Part shown: positions 1-6,768 of the stretch, one piece after another
How the letters are laid out: every line of letters starts with the position of its first letter
How positions within the stretch are numbered: position 1 is the stretch's first letter
From: Elusimicrobiota bacterium
GTDB taxonomy: Bacteria > RUG730
NCBI GenBank assembly: GCA_031259185.1
Contig: JAIRLV010000028.1
Span: forward strand, 1 to 9,973
Direction: 5' to 3'
Length of the DNA: 9,973 nt
Translations under genes and position numbers: made by a program
The notes under the pieces: model-generated
What the model was told of the DNA's origin: nothing
The model's input: only the letters and a program-made list of their open reading frames with translations
The model's database searches: none

Positions 1-897
1 GTCATAATTACTCCTAAAAAACAAGCGGTTCCTATTTTTAAAAATTTATTAATTAATCGCGGGGTTATGGTTATATTGGCAAATGAAAAATATTTACCTG
101 ATACATATAAAACCCCTGAAGGTTACGATGCTTATGGTAGAGGATGGCTTGATAAAAAGTTAGGAAGAATTGATATTGATGGTGGCATACAGGGTTCAAT
201 GAGCGGTCATCCTCAGACAGCATCTAATAATTTTTACTGGGCTTCAAAATACTCAGCTCCATATAAAGATTTAGAATCTGGAAAAACTTATAATGGAGTT
301 CTTTATATTTCTGGCAAAACACATGATAGTGAAAAATGGATTGAACAAAATATAGTTCAAATAGTAACTATGATAAACAGAAAACTTCCACAAAATACTT
401 TACCAGCTTTTAAGCAATTCAAGAGAGCACTTGCTTCTCAGCAACAACAAAAAGTTGCTTCAGTAGATGCAAGTGATGATGGAACTGATGTTTTAGGATA
501 TACTCAAGGCCATAAAAATTCTAATAATCATTCTATAAAAAGTTCCTTTGTTTATATCCCGGTTAAGAAAAAAGTAAAAAGAAATGATGATCCAGAACCA
601 GGAACTTTTAAAAACGAAGAAGAACGTTTAAAATTAAAAAAACGATTAGATAAAGAATTAAAAGAATATAATTATATTTCCAACAGAGAAGAGTTTAAAA
701 GAAAATTAGCTGATGCTTTGGAAGAAAGAGATAGGATAAAAAAGCAAAAAGAAGATGTACCTAAAGCAAAATCAGAAAAAGTTATAAATAAAATTGATGA
801 AAATCTTAAAGAAGTTCATAAAAAAATTAAACATAAAAGTTATCGTCGTGAAAATATAAAAATTGCTGATGAACTTGAAAGTGCTGTGAAAAAATAA
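1..897 (+). CDS. Unrecognised lysine-rich, coiled-coil phage protein (5' partial)
   Basis: The frame is open from the first base of the window to a TAA at 895-897, so at least 298 codons are present and the true start probably lies upstream. The ATG at 67 has no convincing ribosome binding site and the frame continues in front of it. The visible N-terminal half is mixed, with aromatic and Gly-rich stretches (GYDAYGRGWLDKKLGRIDIDG around window codons 36-60). The last ~110 residues are very rich in Lys and Glu with heptad-like spacing, which suggests a long helix or coiled coil. I recognise no catalytic motif, signal peptide or membrane segment. The position directly before the tail sheath suggests a virion or assembly protein, but that is inference from context only. 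It ends 2 nt from the end of the oppositely oriented endonuclease gene, so the latter was probably inserted just after this stop codon. Confidence 0.7.
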   Translation, partial: VIITPKKQAVPIFKNLLINRGVMVILANEKYLPDTYKTPEGYDAYGRGWLDKKLGRIDIDGGIQGSMSGHPQTASNNFYWASKYSAPYKDLESGKTYNGVLYISGKTHDSEKWIEQNIVQIVTMINRKLPQNTLPAFKQFKRALASQQQQKVASVDASDDGTDVLGYTQGHKNSNNHSIKSSFVYIPVKKKVKRNDDPEPGTFKNEEERLKLKKRLDKELKEYNYISNREEFKRKLADALEERDRIKKQKEDVPKAKSEKVINKIDENLKEVHKKIKHKSYRRENIKIADELESAVKK

Positions 898-899
898 AT

Positions 900-1619
900 T
901 TAATTAATCCAAAAAAATTCTTCTTTTAATTTTTCTTTAATGTCATCTTGATAAGTAATTTCAAGGAGCTTTATCTTCTTATCTTTACAAAAGTCACGTT
1001 TGATTTGGTCGTATTTTTGTTGTTTTTTAAATTTTTCAATACCGCCCCAGTGTTTAGCAATTTTATAATGTTGTTCTCCTTGATATTCCATTATAACATT
1101 ATAATCCGGCATATAAAAATCAAAATGTAATGGTTTTTTATCGCCTCTACAATTAGTAAACCAAAATTCTGTTAAATAAGGTATATTATTATTGTCTAAT
1201 ATTTTTTTTATTTCTTGAGAACCTCTACTATTTCGACTGTTATAACAATTTATACAACCTTGCATTCTATTAATATGATGAAATAAAGTTTGCTCAAATA
1301 TTGTTCCACAATTATTACATTTAATTTTCACTTTATCTCTTTTCTTTTTATATTCTACCAAAGAATAATCATAATTATCTCCATGAATAGCTTTGGCTTC
1401 TACTAAAAGTTCATCAATTGTTTTATGCCCAGAACATTTAGGACATATAAATCCAGCAGTATGAGTTTCAGCTACTTGTTCAAAAATTCCATGTTCTTTA
1501 CAAATAATTTTTACTTTGCTTTTACAATTTTTATATTCTACCAAAGAATAATCATAATTATCTCCATGAACTTTTTTACATCTCTCTATAAATTCTTCTT
1601 GTGTTAATTTTCTACCCAT
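900..1619 (-). CDS. Free-standing homing-type endonuclease with two zinc-binding repeats and a Vsr/PD-(D/E)XK-like domain
   Basis: The 239-aa product has two tandem modules (residues ~8-62 and ~69-125) of the phage type F/A..VHG.NYDYSLVEY...KVKI.C, each carrying Cys positions suited to zinc binding: C40, C59 and C62 in the first, C101, C104, C122 and C125 in the second. The C-terminal part holds a Vsr-like nuclease core: HFDFYMPDY (166-173) followed by the strand VIMEYQGEQHY (175-185), with D167, D172, E178, Q180 and H184 as likely active-site residues. This architecture is common in phage homing endonucleases of the EDxHD/Vsr group. The gene is antisense to its neighbours, inserted between a structural gene and the tail sheath, and ends ~110 bp from a group I intron that has no ORF of its own. 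On the minus strand an AGGAGG lies 13 nt before ATG, a rather long spacing. The exact cleavage target is unknown. Confidence 0.82.
   Translation of the reverse strand: MGRKLTQEEFIERCKKVHGDNYDYSLVEYKNCKSKVKIICKEHGIFEQVAETHTAGFICPKCSGHKTIDELLVEAKAIHGDNYDYSLVEYKKKRDKVKIKCNNCGTIFEQTLFHHINRMQGCINCYNSRNSRGSQEIKKILDNNNIPYLTEFWFTNCRGDKKPLHFDFYMPDYNVIMEYQGEQHYKIAKHWGGIEKFKKQQKYDQIKRDFCKDKKIKLLEITYQDDIKEKLKEEFFWIN
1345..1387. repeat. 43-bp perfect direct repeat, copy A, inside the endonuclease gene
   Basis: This 43-nt stretch is identical base for base to 1528-1570, 183 nt (61 codons) away in the same frame. It encodes the HGDNYDYSLVEYK core of the second zinc-binding module. The flanking parts of the two modules have diverged, so perfect identity over only this core suggests recent duplication or gene conversion between modules. 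Confidence 0.92.
1528..1570. repeat. 43-bp perfect direct repeat, copy B, inside the endonuclease gene
   Basis: This is the partner of the copy at 1345-1387. It encodes the HGDNYDYSLVEYK core of the first, N-terminal module of the endonuclease. Confidence 0.92.
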
Positions 1620-1648
1620 TACTGATAAGTATCCTCCTTTTGTTATCT

Positions 1649-1662
1649 TTAACTTTATTATA
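1649..1662 (-). promoter_or_regulatory. Putative promoter motif of the endonuclease gene (TATAATAAAGTTAA)
   Basis: Read on the minus strand, this 14-mer is TATAATAAAGTTAA, the exact sequence found on the plus strand at 4927-4940. It includes a perfect TATAAT -10-like hexamer, with a weak TTGTTT about 18 nt upstream. The TAAAGTTAA part lies ~38 nt before the endonuclease ATG. Function as a promoter is inferred from the repeat and its position. Confidence 0.4.
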
Positions 1663-1707
1663 AGAAAGATAAATATATAAAAACAATTTTTATTAAGGAG
1701 GCATAAA

Positions 1708-4700
1708 TTGGCTGATAAATCACCGGGTGAACTTAGACGCTCTATTCTTTAGTAATAAAGAATGAAAAATCTTGTGAATTGCTGGAAAATCCAGAACGGA
1801 CAATCAGCAGCCAAGCCAGGAGATGTAACTGGAAGGTTCAGAGACTATTCCGAAAGGAAGTACATTCAAGTGAATGGAAGTGCAAGACAACCAATTTTAT
1901 TGGTTGAAGATATAGTCCAATCTTTATAGGAATATAAAGCGGCTTTAAAAGCGGGCAAAGATTAACGAACTTTGTTGAATTTTTGATCTATTTAAGCGAG
2001 CTAGAAAATACAATTTATAATTTACCGTCTGTTGTAACGACAGGGACTTGTTGCATTGGATTTGCATCGAAGGGTCCAGTTGGAATTCCTACGTTAATTA
2101 ATTCATATCAGAATTATGTACAAACATTTGGAACGCCAACTAGTTTAGCAAATTCTTCTATTGCAGCAAGGTCTGTTTTAAACGCAAGTGATAACTATAT
2201 ATTTGTACGTGTAGCTGATGGTAGTTTAAGCAATTCAAATGTTATTGTTAAAGATGCTATAACTGCTACAAATGGTAAAACTTGGTTTAACAAATCAACA
2301 GATTGGTTAATAGGAGCACCTGGATATAATTATGGTTCAATATATACGTTTAATCTTAAAACGTTTGACATGGAATCTAATAATCCTGGTAAAGATTTTT
2401 ACATTAGAAGTCCGGCAAGTTCAAAACTTACACAGGCAAGTGTATTAAATCAAATTTTATCTCAAATTGGAGAAACTAAAGGAACATTTGAATTTAAGGT
2501 TCCTAATAATGGTTTTAATGCGGGTTTATATTCATTTAATGTTGAAATAAATGGGTATAATATATTTGGAGATTCAACTCCAGAAAACAGTGTATTTATT
2601 TCTTTACCGGCTAATAGTGATGGACAATTTACAAGCGAAGTAATTAAAAATGCTTTGACTACTGGTTCAAATTCTGTTGCTGTATTAGAGGTTAATGGCG
2701 ATATTGGAAATCCAGCAATTACCGAAACCGAAGAATTAGGTTTTACTGCTGATACCGTTAAGAAATTTGTGTTAGAATTTAATGGAACACAAAGACAAGA
2801 AGTGCCTATTTTAATTAGTGCTGCTATGACCTATGGTGAACTTGCTACAGAATTAAATAATCTTTTAAAATCTTCATTTAATGTTTCTGTATTTTTTAAA
2901 CCAGAAGTAAGAGATCAAGGTAATATTGTTTCAAAAGCGAAGTTTATTTTTGTTAATGGCACAAAAGGTGTTGATCAAACAATAAATATTCTTGGCCTTA
3001 ACTGGGAAGGCGGCGCTGGTGAAGTTAGTGGAGTTGATGATTCTCTTGAAGAAGATCTTTTTGCTACATATGCTTCAGCTGCCCAACCAATTGATGGAAT
3101 TCCAAAATTAAATACTTCCGAATTATATGAATCAATTTCATTACTTTCAAAAACATTAAAAGCAAATACTATGTTGGCAATTGGAACAAATGTTGATGTT
3201 ATTTATAATGTTGATACAAAATCAATTATTCTTTATACTCCAGATGCTGGAACTGGACAAGAAATTGAATTAGTAGCAGCTGAAAACGGTAATTTTATAC
3301 TTGACGCAACAAAAGCTGGACAAGTAATTCCACTTGGTTCAATTGTTGGGCAACAAGCGGTTGAAATAAATGTTTATCGTGACACTACAACTAGACAAAT
3401 TATTTTTGAAAGCGTTGGTGACATGACGCCTCCAACAGTAGGAAGCATTAGCTCATTACCAAGTGGATATCTTGATATGATTGGTATACAGAATGGTGAT
3501 GAAACTTGGACTAATTCATTAGTTAATGGTGTTACGGAAAAGCAAGGAAATCAAGCCGTTTCAGCTAATAGTCGTGATATGGTTGTTATTTCTTCTATAC
3601 AAAAAGGAACTGATACAACTGATATTAGGGTTGTTAAACGTTCTTCTGTTAACCCTATAGATGGTGCTGTGAGATATTCAATTGAAGTTTGGGAAAAGAA
3701 TATTTTAAAAGAAACTTTTTCTGATTTAAATTTTGGTTATCAAGATGTAGCTAACAGATTTGATACAGTTATAAATGAAACTCCAGAGAATGGTGGTTCT
3801 TCAATAATTAATGTTGAAGTTGTTAAAAATGATTTTGCCGATCCAAATGTTCAGTTTGCGAATGGCGAATGGTATGTGGGAAGACCTTACGGAACTAACA
3901 CAACTCAAAAACCAGTTGATATTGATCCATCTGCATATACTATGTATGATTATATGGTTGGTTCTAATGGTATACCAGAAGATGGTGGAGATGAATTGTT
4001 TGAAGAGGCGCTTGATATAAATGGCGAACTTTCAAATATTGAATTGTATAATTTTCATATTCTTATAACTCCAGATAATATTTCACCAGTAGTTCAAGAC
4101 GCTGCAATTCGTTTAGCTGAATTTAGGAAAGACTTTTTATATCTTGTTGATTCTCCATTTGGACTTTCAACACAGTCAGTAATTGATTGGCATAATGGCA
4201 AGGCATTTGGTAGAGGAACAGCAATTGATTCTACTTACGCTGCTCTTTATTGGCCTTGGGTTAAAACTTATGATTCTGATAATAAGAGATATGCTTGGGT
4301 TCCACCTTCTACAATGATGGCGGCTAAACTTGTTAATCTTGATAGTTCAAGAGGTTGTTGGTTTGCCCCAGCTGGAGAAACTAATGGTAGGTTTGGAGTT
4401 GGAGACATTGAGTATTCAGCAAGACAAAGTGAAAGAGATGACCTTTATACTTATTATAATAGAGTTAATCCAATAATTAAATATAACGATGGTTCAATTG
4501 TTATATTTGGAGAAAAAACTCTTAGTAGATTAAATTCTTCTCTTACCAAAGTTCATACAAGAAGAATGGTTATCGATCTTAAGAAGAAAATTAGGGCACA
4601 GCTTAGACCATTCCTTTTCTTACCCAACATTCCTTCTAACTGGTCAAAATGTGCAGCACTTATAAATTCAGTTCTTGAAGTATATAAAGTTGGTGGCGGA

Positions 4701-4865
4701 ATTACTTATTATAAAACAACAATAGACTCTACTACTACTACAGCAGAATTAATGCAACAGGATATAATGAGCGGAATAATAAACATTGTGCCAGCAGGTG
4801 TTATTGAGCAAATTGATTTAACAATTTCTCTTGATAAAGCGGCTGAATCAATTAATGTTGAATAA
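1708..4865 (+). CDS. Tail sheath protein (T4 gp18 type), interrupted by a group I intron: join(1708..1728, 1986..4865)
   Basis: This is the contractile tail sheath subunit that polymerises around the tail tube and drives injection. Exon 1 starts at TTG 1708, six nt after AAGGAGG (1695-1701), and encodes MADKSPG. Removing 1729-1985 joins it in phase 0 to ATC TAT TTA AGC GAG, giving SPGIYLSELEN, the usual SPGxYxxE sheath N-terminus. This is followed by the family-typical VVTTGTCCIGFASKGPVG and a TLINSYQNYVQTFG stretch. The C-terminal ~120 residues are also typical: VHTRRMVIDLKKKIRAQLRP, a phenylalanine-rich FLFLPN segment, then YKVGGGITYY and a final beta-rich IDLTISLDKA stretch. The spliced product is 966 aa, well above the 659 aa of T4 gp18; the extra length sits in the central region and probably forms surface domains. 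Unspliced message would stop after 14 codons at TAG 1750. A strong terminator follows the stop codon. Confidence 0.9.
1729..1985 (+). ncRNA. Group I intron (Twort-like, probably IA2), 257 nt, without ORF
   Basis: This is a self-splicing ribozyme in the tail sheath gene. P1: exon GGGU (1725-1728) pairs with guide GCUC (1739-1742) with the diagnostic U-G pair at the 5' splice site. P2: ATTCTTT/AAAGAAT (1744-1750/1757-1763). P7: GACTAT (1843-1848) with ATAGTC (1912-1917). A GAAA-capped hairpin lies at 1848-1859 and P8 is AACCAAT/ATTGGTT (1889-1895/1899-1905). P9: CTTTATA/TATAAAG with a GGAA loop (1922-1939). A CAAAG/CTTTG stem lies at 1956-1974. The terminal G is 1985. P10: 3' exon UCUA (1987-1990) pairs with UAGA (1734-1737). 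The segment GACTATTCCgAaAGGAAGTA and the downstream AACGAAC resemble, from memory, the Staphylococcus phage Twort orf142 intron. The pairings, frame restoration and sheath motif agree; the P3-P6 layout was not fully worked out. Confidence 0.9.
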
Positions 4866-4884
4866 GTAAATAGTTTTAATTTTT

Positions 4885-4912
4885 AAAACCCTCTTTTTTA
4901 AGAGGGTTTTTT
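4885..4912 (+). terminator. Intrinsic terminator after the tail sheath gene
   Basis: An 11-bp perfect hairpin, AAAACCCTCTT / AAGAGGGTTTT, with a TTTT loop is followed by further Ts. It begins about 20 nt after the sheath stop codon. The A-rich upstream arm means it could also act weakly on the other strand, but no minus-strand gene lies nearby to use it. Confidence 0.92.
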
Positions 4913-4926
4913 ATTGTATATTTTTA

Positions 4927-4940
4927 TATAATAAAGTTAA
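4927..4940 (+). promoter_or_regulatory. Putative promoter motif before the Ig-like protein gene (TATAATAAAGTTAA)
   Basis: It lies just downstream of the sheath terminator, where a new transcript must start if the next genes are to be well expressed. The 14-mer is identical to the minus-strand motif before the endonuclease gene. It contains TATAAT but no recognisable -35 hexamer, which would fit a phage-modified or phage-specific late promoter. TAAAGTTAA begins 29 nt before ATG 4961. Confidence 0.45.
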
Positions 4941-4960
4941 TTGTAATTGGAGAAAATATA

Positions 4961-5452
4961 ATGGACAATAAAGTTTATGATTATTTGCAAGATAGACTTG
5001 GACCTGGTAACTGGGGTGGTCTTGGAGTATCAGAAGATGTAATTAATATTATCAGTGGTAATAAAGAAATCAGTGATATGAAATATGGAGTTCCGGTAAG
5101 ATTGAAAGATGGAACTCTTGGATCTGGAAAAGGGAAACCAAAGGATAATTATCCTCCAGTATATAATAGACCAAAATATCCACCTGTTACAGTTACAGGT
5201 GTTGTAATTAGTCCAACATCCATTACAGCTACAAAAGGCGGAACGCAAATATTTTCAGCTACGGTATCTGGTACAAATGTATCTCAAGATGTAGTTTGGA
5301 CAATTGTTGGGACAGTAAAAGCTGGTACTACAGTTGTTGACGGAGTTCTTACTGTTGCAAGTGATGAAGACAGTGTAAGTCTTGTGGTAAGAGCGACTTC
5401 TGTTGATGATTCGACTAAATATGCCGAAACTGCTTCAAAAGATTATACTTAA
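4961..5452 (+). CDS. Ig-like (Big_2-type) domain protein, probable virion surface or tail protein
   Basis: This 163-aa protein starts at ATG with GGAG 8 nt upstream. The N-terminal ~75 residues are Gly/Pro-rich (GPGNWGGLG at 14-22, a PPVYNRPKYPPV linker at ~65-76) and I do not recognise them. Residues ~77-163 form a bacterial Ig-like domain: VTGVVISPTSITATKGG, then a QIFSATVSG strand, VVWTIVG with the core Trp, a DGVLTVA strand and VVRATSVDD. Such domains decorate phage capsids and tails and are thought to bind host surface sugars weakly. The gene sits between the sheath and gp26-like genes. The length equals that of the T4 tail tube gp19 (163 aa), but the sequence does not look like a tube protein, so I do not call it one. 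Confidence 0.8.
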   Translation: MDNKVYDYLQDRLGPGNWGGLGVSEDVINIISGNKEISDMKYGVPVRLKDGTLGSGKGKPKDNYPPVYNRPKYPPVTVTGVVISPTSITATKGGTQIFSATVSGTNVSQDVVWTIVGTVKAGTTVVDGVLTVASDEDSVSLVVRATSVDDSTKYAETASKDYT

Positions 5453-5469
5453 AAATTAATTTTTTAAGT
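5447..5469 (+). other. AT-only inverted repeat overlapping the stop codon of the Ig-like gene
   Basis: ACTTAAAAA (5447-5455) and TTTTTAAGT (5461-5469) are perfect complements around a 5-nt loop. The stem is almost entirely A/T, so it is a weak terminator candidate or an mRNA processing or end-protection hairpin. The 3' arm runs into the TAAAGTTAA motif of the next gene. Confidence 0.45.
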
Positions 5470-5477
5470 AAAGTTAA
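5469..5477 (+). promoter_or_regulatory. Third copy of the TAAAGTTAA motif, before the gp26-like gene
   Basis: TAAAGTTAA starts 32 nt before ATG 5501, a position similar to the copies before the Ig-like gene (29 nt) and the endonuclease gene (38 nt). The bases before it (AAG) do not keep the TATAAT seen in the other two copies. Promoter function is inferred. Confidence 0.3.
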
Positions 5478-5500
5478 TAATATGAAAAGGAGAAGATAGT

Positions 5501-6469
5501 ATGACCTCTGAAACAGCAGAAGCTATAAAAGCTAGACAACAAGCGATAAATAAACAGGGGGCGGAACCAGATTTACCGCCTCCAAATATTCCAAAAGAAG
5601 AAGAATTACGAGAAGATCAATTTAAAATAGATTATTCAAAAATAAAAAATCTTTCAGCGTTAGAGCAAGCTGATAGAGAAGCAGCAAATATAGTTAAAAC
5701 TAAAGTTACTGAAAGAAAAAGACAAAAAGTAAAATTTAGTTTTAACGAGCCTGTACTTCTTCAGCTTCCTTCACATGGAAAATTTTATCAAGATTCAAAT
5801 GATGAAAATATTAAAAATGGTTTTATTAAAATGAGGCCAATGAGCTTTGCCGAAGAGGAAATAATGACCAATCCAGCAAATCTTAAATCTGGGACCGCTA
5901 TTCTTAAATTATTTGAGTCCTGTATAGAGAGTGATTATCCGGCAGAGAATATTCTTTCTTTTGATTCAACTTATCTTTTATATGCTTTAAGAAAAGAAAG
6001 TTATGGAGATGATTATGAGTTTGAAATAGAATGTCCTGAATGTGGAAAAAAGATGACACAAAGTATAAAAATTTCGGAACTTTCTTTTGCTGAAATGCCG
6101 GAAGATGTTGATGATCCACAAGTTCTTAAGCTTCCAAAATCTGGGTATACTGTTATAATGGTTTTACCAAGATTATATCACGCAGAACAACTTTATAGAA
6201 CTTTTAAAAATAATGAGGAAATAAGTGAAAGAATACTTAATTTTGTTATACAGACGATTTCAATTAAAGATCCTAAAGGTAAGGAAATTTCTCCTAATGA
6301 TTATGCTGAATTTTATGAAGCTTTACCTGCGGGTGATAGAGCAGTAATCACTGATGCTTTTAAATTTGATAGAGGAATAGATAAAGTATCTTTTACCTGT
6401 GATAATCCCAGATGTGTTAAAGAATTTAAGGAGATGGTCCCTATGGGACTATCCTTTTTTCGCTACTGA
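5501..6469 (+). CDS. T4 gp26-like baseplate hub / tail-assembly protein with Cys pairs
   Basis: The 322-aa product starts at ATG with AAGGAG 8 nt upstream. After a charged, Pro-rich N-terminus (~1-75), LLQLPSHGKFY (86-96) followed by FIKMRPMSFAEEEIM (108-122) is the hallmark of the T4-type baseplate protein family (T4 gp26-like; Pfam T4_baseplate as I recall it). A CPEC pair (178-181) and CDNPRC (300-305) could together bind a zinc ion. It ends in MVPMGLSFFRY, an FFR-type end I associate with this family. T4 gp26 is 208 aa, so this one has an N-terminal extension. The last ~70 nt overlap another plus-strand frame, and the run UCC UUU UUU CGC four codons before the stop could allow a +1 shift into it. 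Hub component versus tape-measure chaperone cannot be separated here. Confidence 0.7.
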   Translation: MTSETAEAIKARQQAINKQGAEPDLPPPNIPKEEELREDQFKIDYSKIKNLSALEQADREAANIVKTKVTERKRQKVKFSFNEPVLLQLPSHGKFYQDSNDENIKNGFIKMRPMSFAEEEIMTNPANLKSGTAILKLFESCIESDYPAENILSFDSTYLLYALRKESYGDDYEFEIECPECGKKMTQSIKISELSFAEMPEDVDDPQVLKLPKSGYTVIMVLPRLYHAEQLYRTFKNNEEISERILNFVIQTISIKDPKGKEISPNDYAEFYEALPAGDRAVITDAFKFDRGIDKVSFTCDNPRCVKEFKEMVPMGLSFFRY

Positions 6470-6758
6470 TTTTCTTAATTGTGAAAAAGAATTATGTTTT
6501 ATTTTTGGAATATATGAAAAATATATATTTCGTATTTATGAAAATGTTTTACATCTTGTAAAATGGGGTTTTTCTCGCGAAGAAGCTTGGCTAATGCCAA
6601 TGCCAGAAGTGTTAAATCATATAAGAAATATAAATCAGTATTATGACAGGAAAAATAAAGCCGCAGAAGCCGCGAATTCTTCAAATATATCAAGCGATGT
6701 TCCACGAATGGCCGAAACAGTTTTGCCTCAAACAGCTTTGAGTAAAATGAAAAGATGA
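6399..6758 (+). CDS. Overlapping downstream frame, likely tail-assembly partner (possibly made by +1 frameshift)
   Basis: This frame is open from GTG 6399 to TGA 6756-6758. After the end of the gp26-like gene it encodes a clearly protein-like sequence with FIFGIYEKYIF, then VLHLVKWGFSREEAWLMPMP and IRNINQYYDRKNKAAEA, in the manner of small phage tail-assembly proteins that follow gp26-like genes. The start is unclear. GTG 6399 and GTG 6414 lack a Shine-Dalgarno; the AAGGAG at 6428-6433 is followed by ATGs in the other frame; no other good start exists until far downstream. The alternative is +1 frameshifting near 6460, which would give a 418-aa fusion (320 + 98 residues). It ends 10 nt before the next gene. 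Function is not known. Confidence 0.6.
   Translation: MIIPDVLKNLRRWSLWDYPFFATDFLNCEKELCFIFGIYEKYIFRIYENVLHLVKWGFSREEAWLMPMPEVLNHIRNINQYYDRKNKAAEAANSSNISSDVPRMAETVLPQTALSKMKR
6452..6463 (+). other. Candidate +1 frameshift site UCC-UUU-UUU-CGC
   Basis: In the gp26-like frame the codons are TCC TTT TTT CGC TAC TGA. A P-site Phe-tRNA on UUU can re-pair one base forward on UUC, its better partner, while the CGC Arg codon, seldom used in these AT-rich genes, is slow. The next codon would then be GCT, entering the downstream frame at ATDFLNCEK. The influenza PA-X +1 site is UCC-UUU-CGU, almost the same. A -2 slip on the T run would reach the same frame. Not proven. Confidence 0.45.
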
Positions 6759-6768
6759 AGATAATTAT

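Noticed and set aside
948-1607. Plus-strand open frames opposite the endonuclease gene (948-1130, 1425-1607)
   Set aside because: They are Phe/Ile/Ser-rich mirror frames of a gene with clear zinc and nuclease motifs, without ribosome sites.
1708-1752. 5' splice site after U1743 (exon 1 = MADKSPGELRRS)
   Set aside because: It also keeps the frame, but the exon end then pairs poorly with any guide sequence. Splicing after U1728 gives a proper P1, a P10 and the better SPGIYLSE motif; ATTCTTT/AAAGAAT is P2, not P1.
3811-4020. 69-codon open frame inside the sheath gene
   Set aside because: Out-of-frame shadow of sheath codons with no ribosome site or recognisable content.
1983-4865. TTG 1983 as the start of the sheath gene
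   Set aside because: It lies in the last bases of the intron, has no ribosome binding site, and lacks the SPG motif that exon 1 supplies after splicing.
4961-5452. Tail tube protein (gp19) identity for the gene after the sheath
   Set aside because: Length and position fit, but the sequence is a Gly/Pro-rich head plus an Ig-like domain, not a tube fold.
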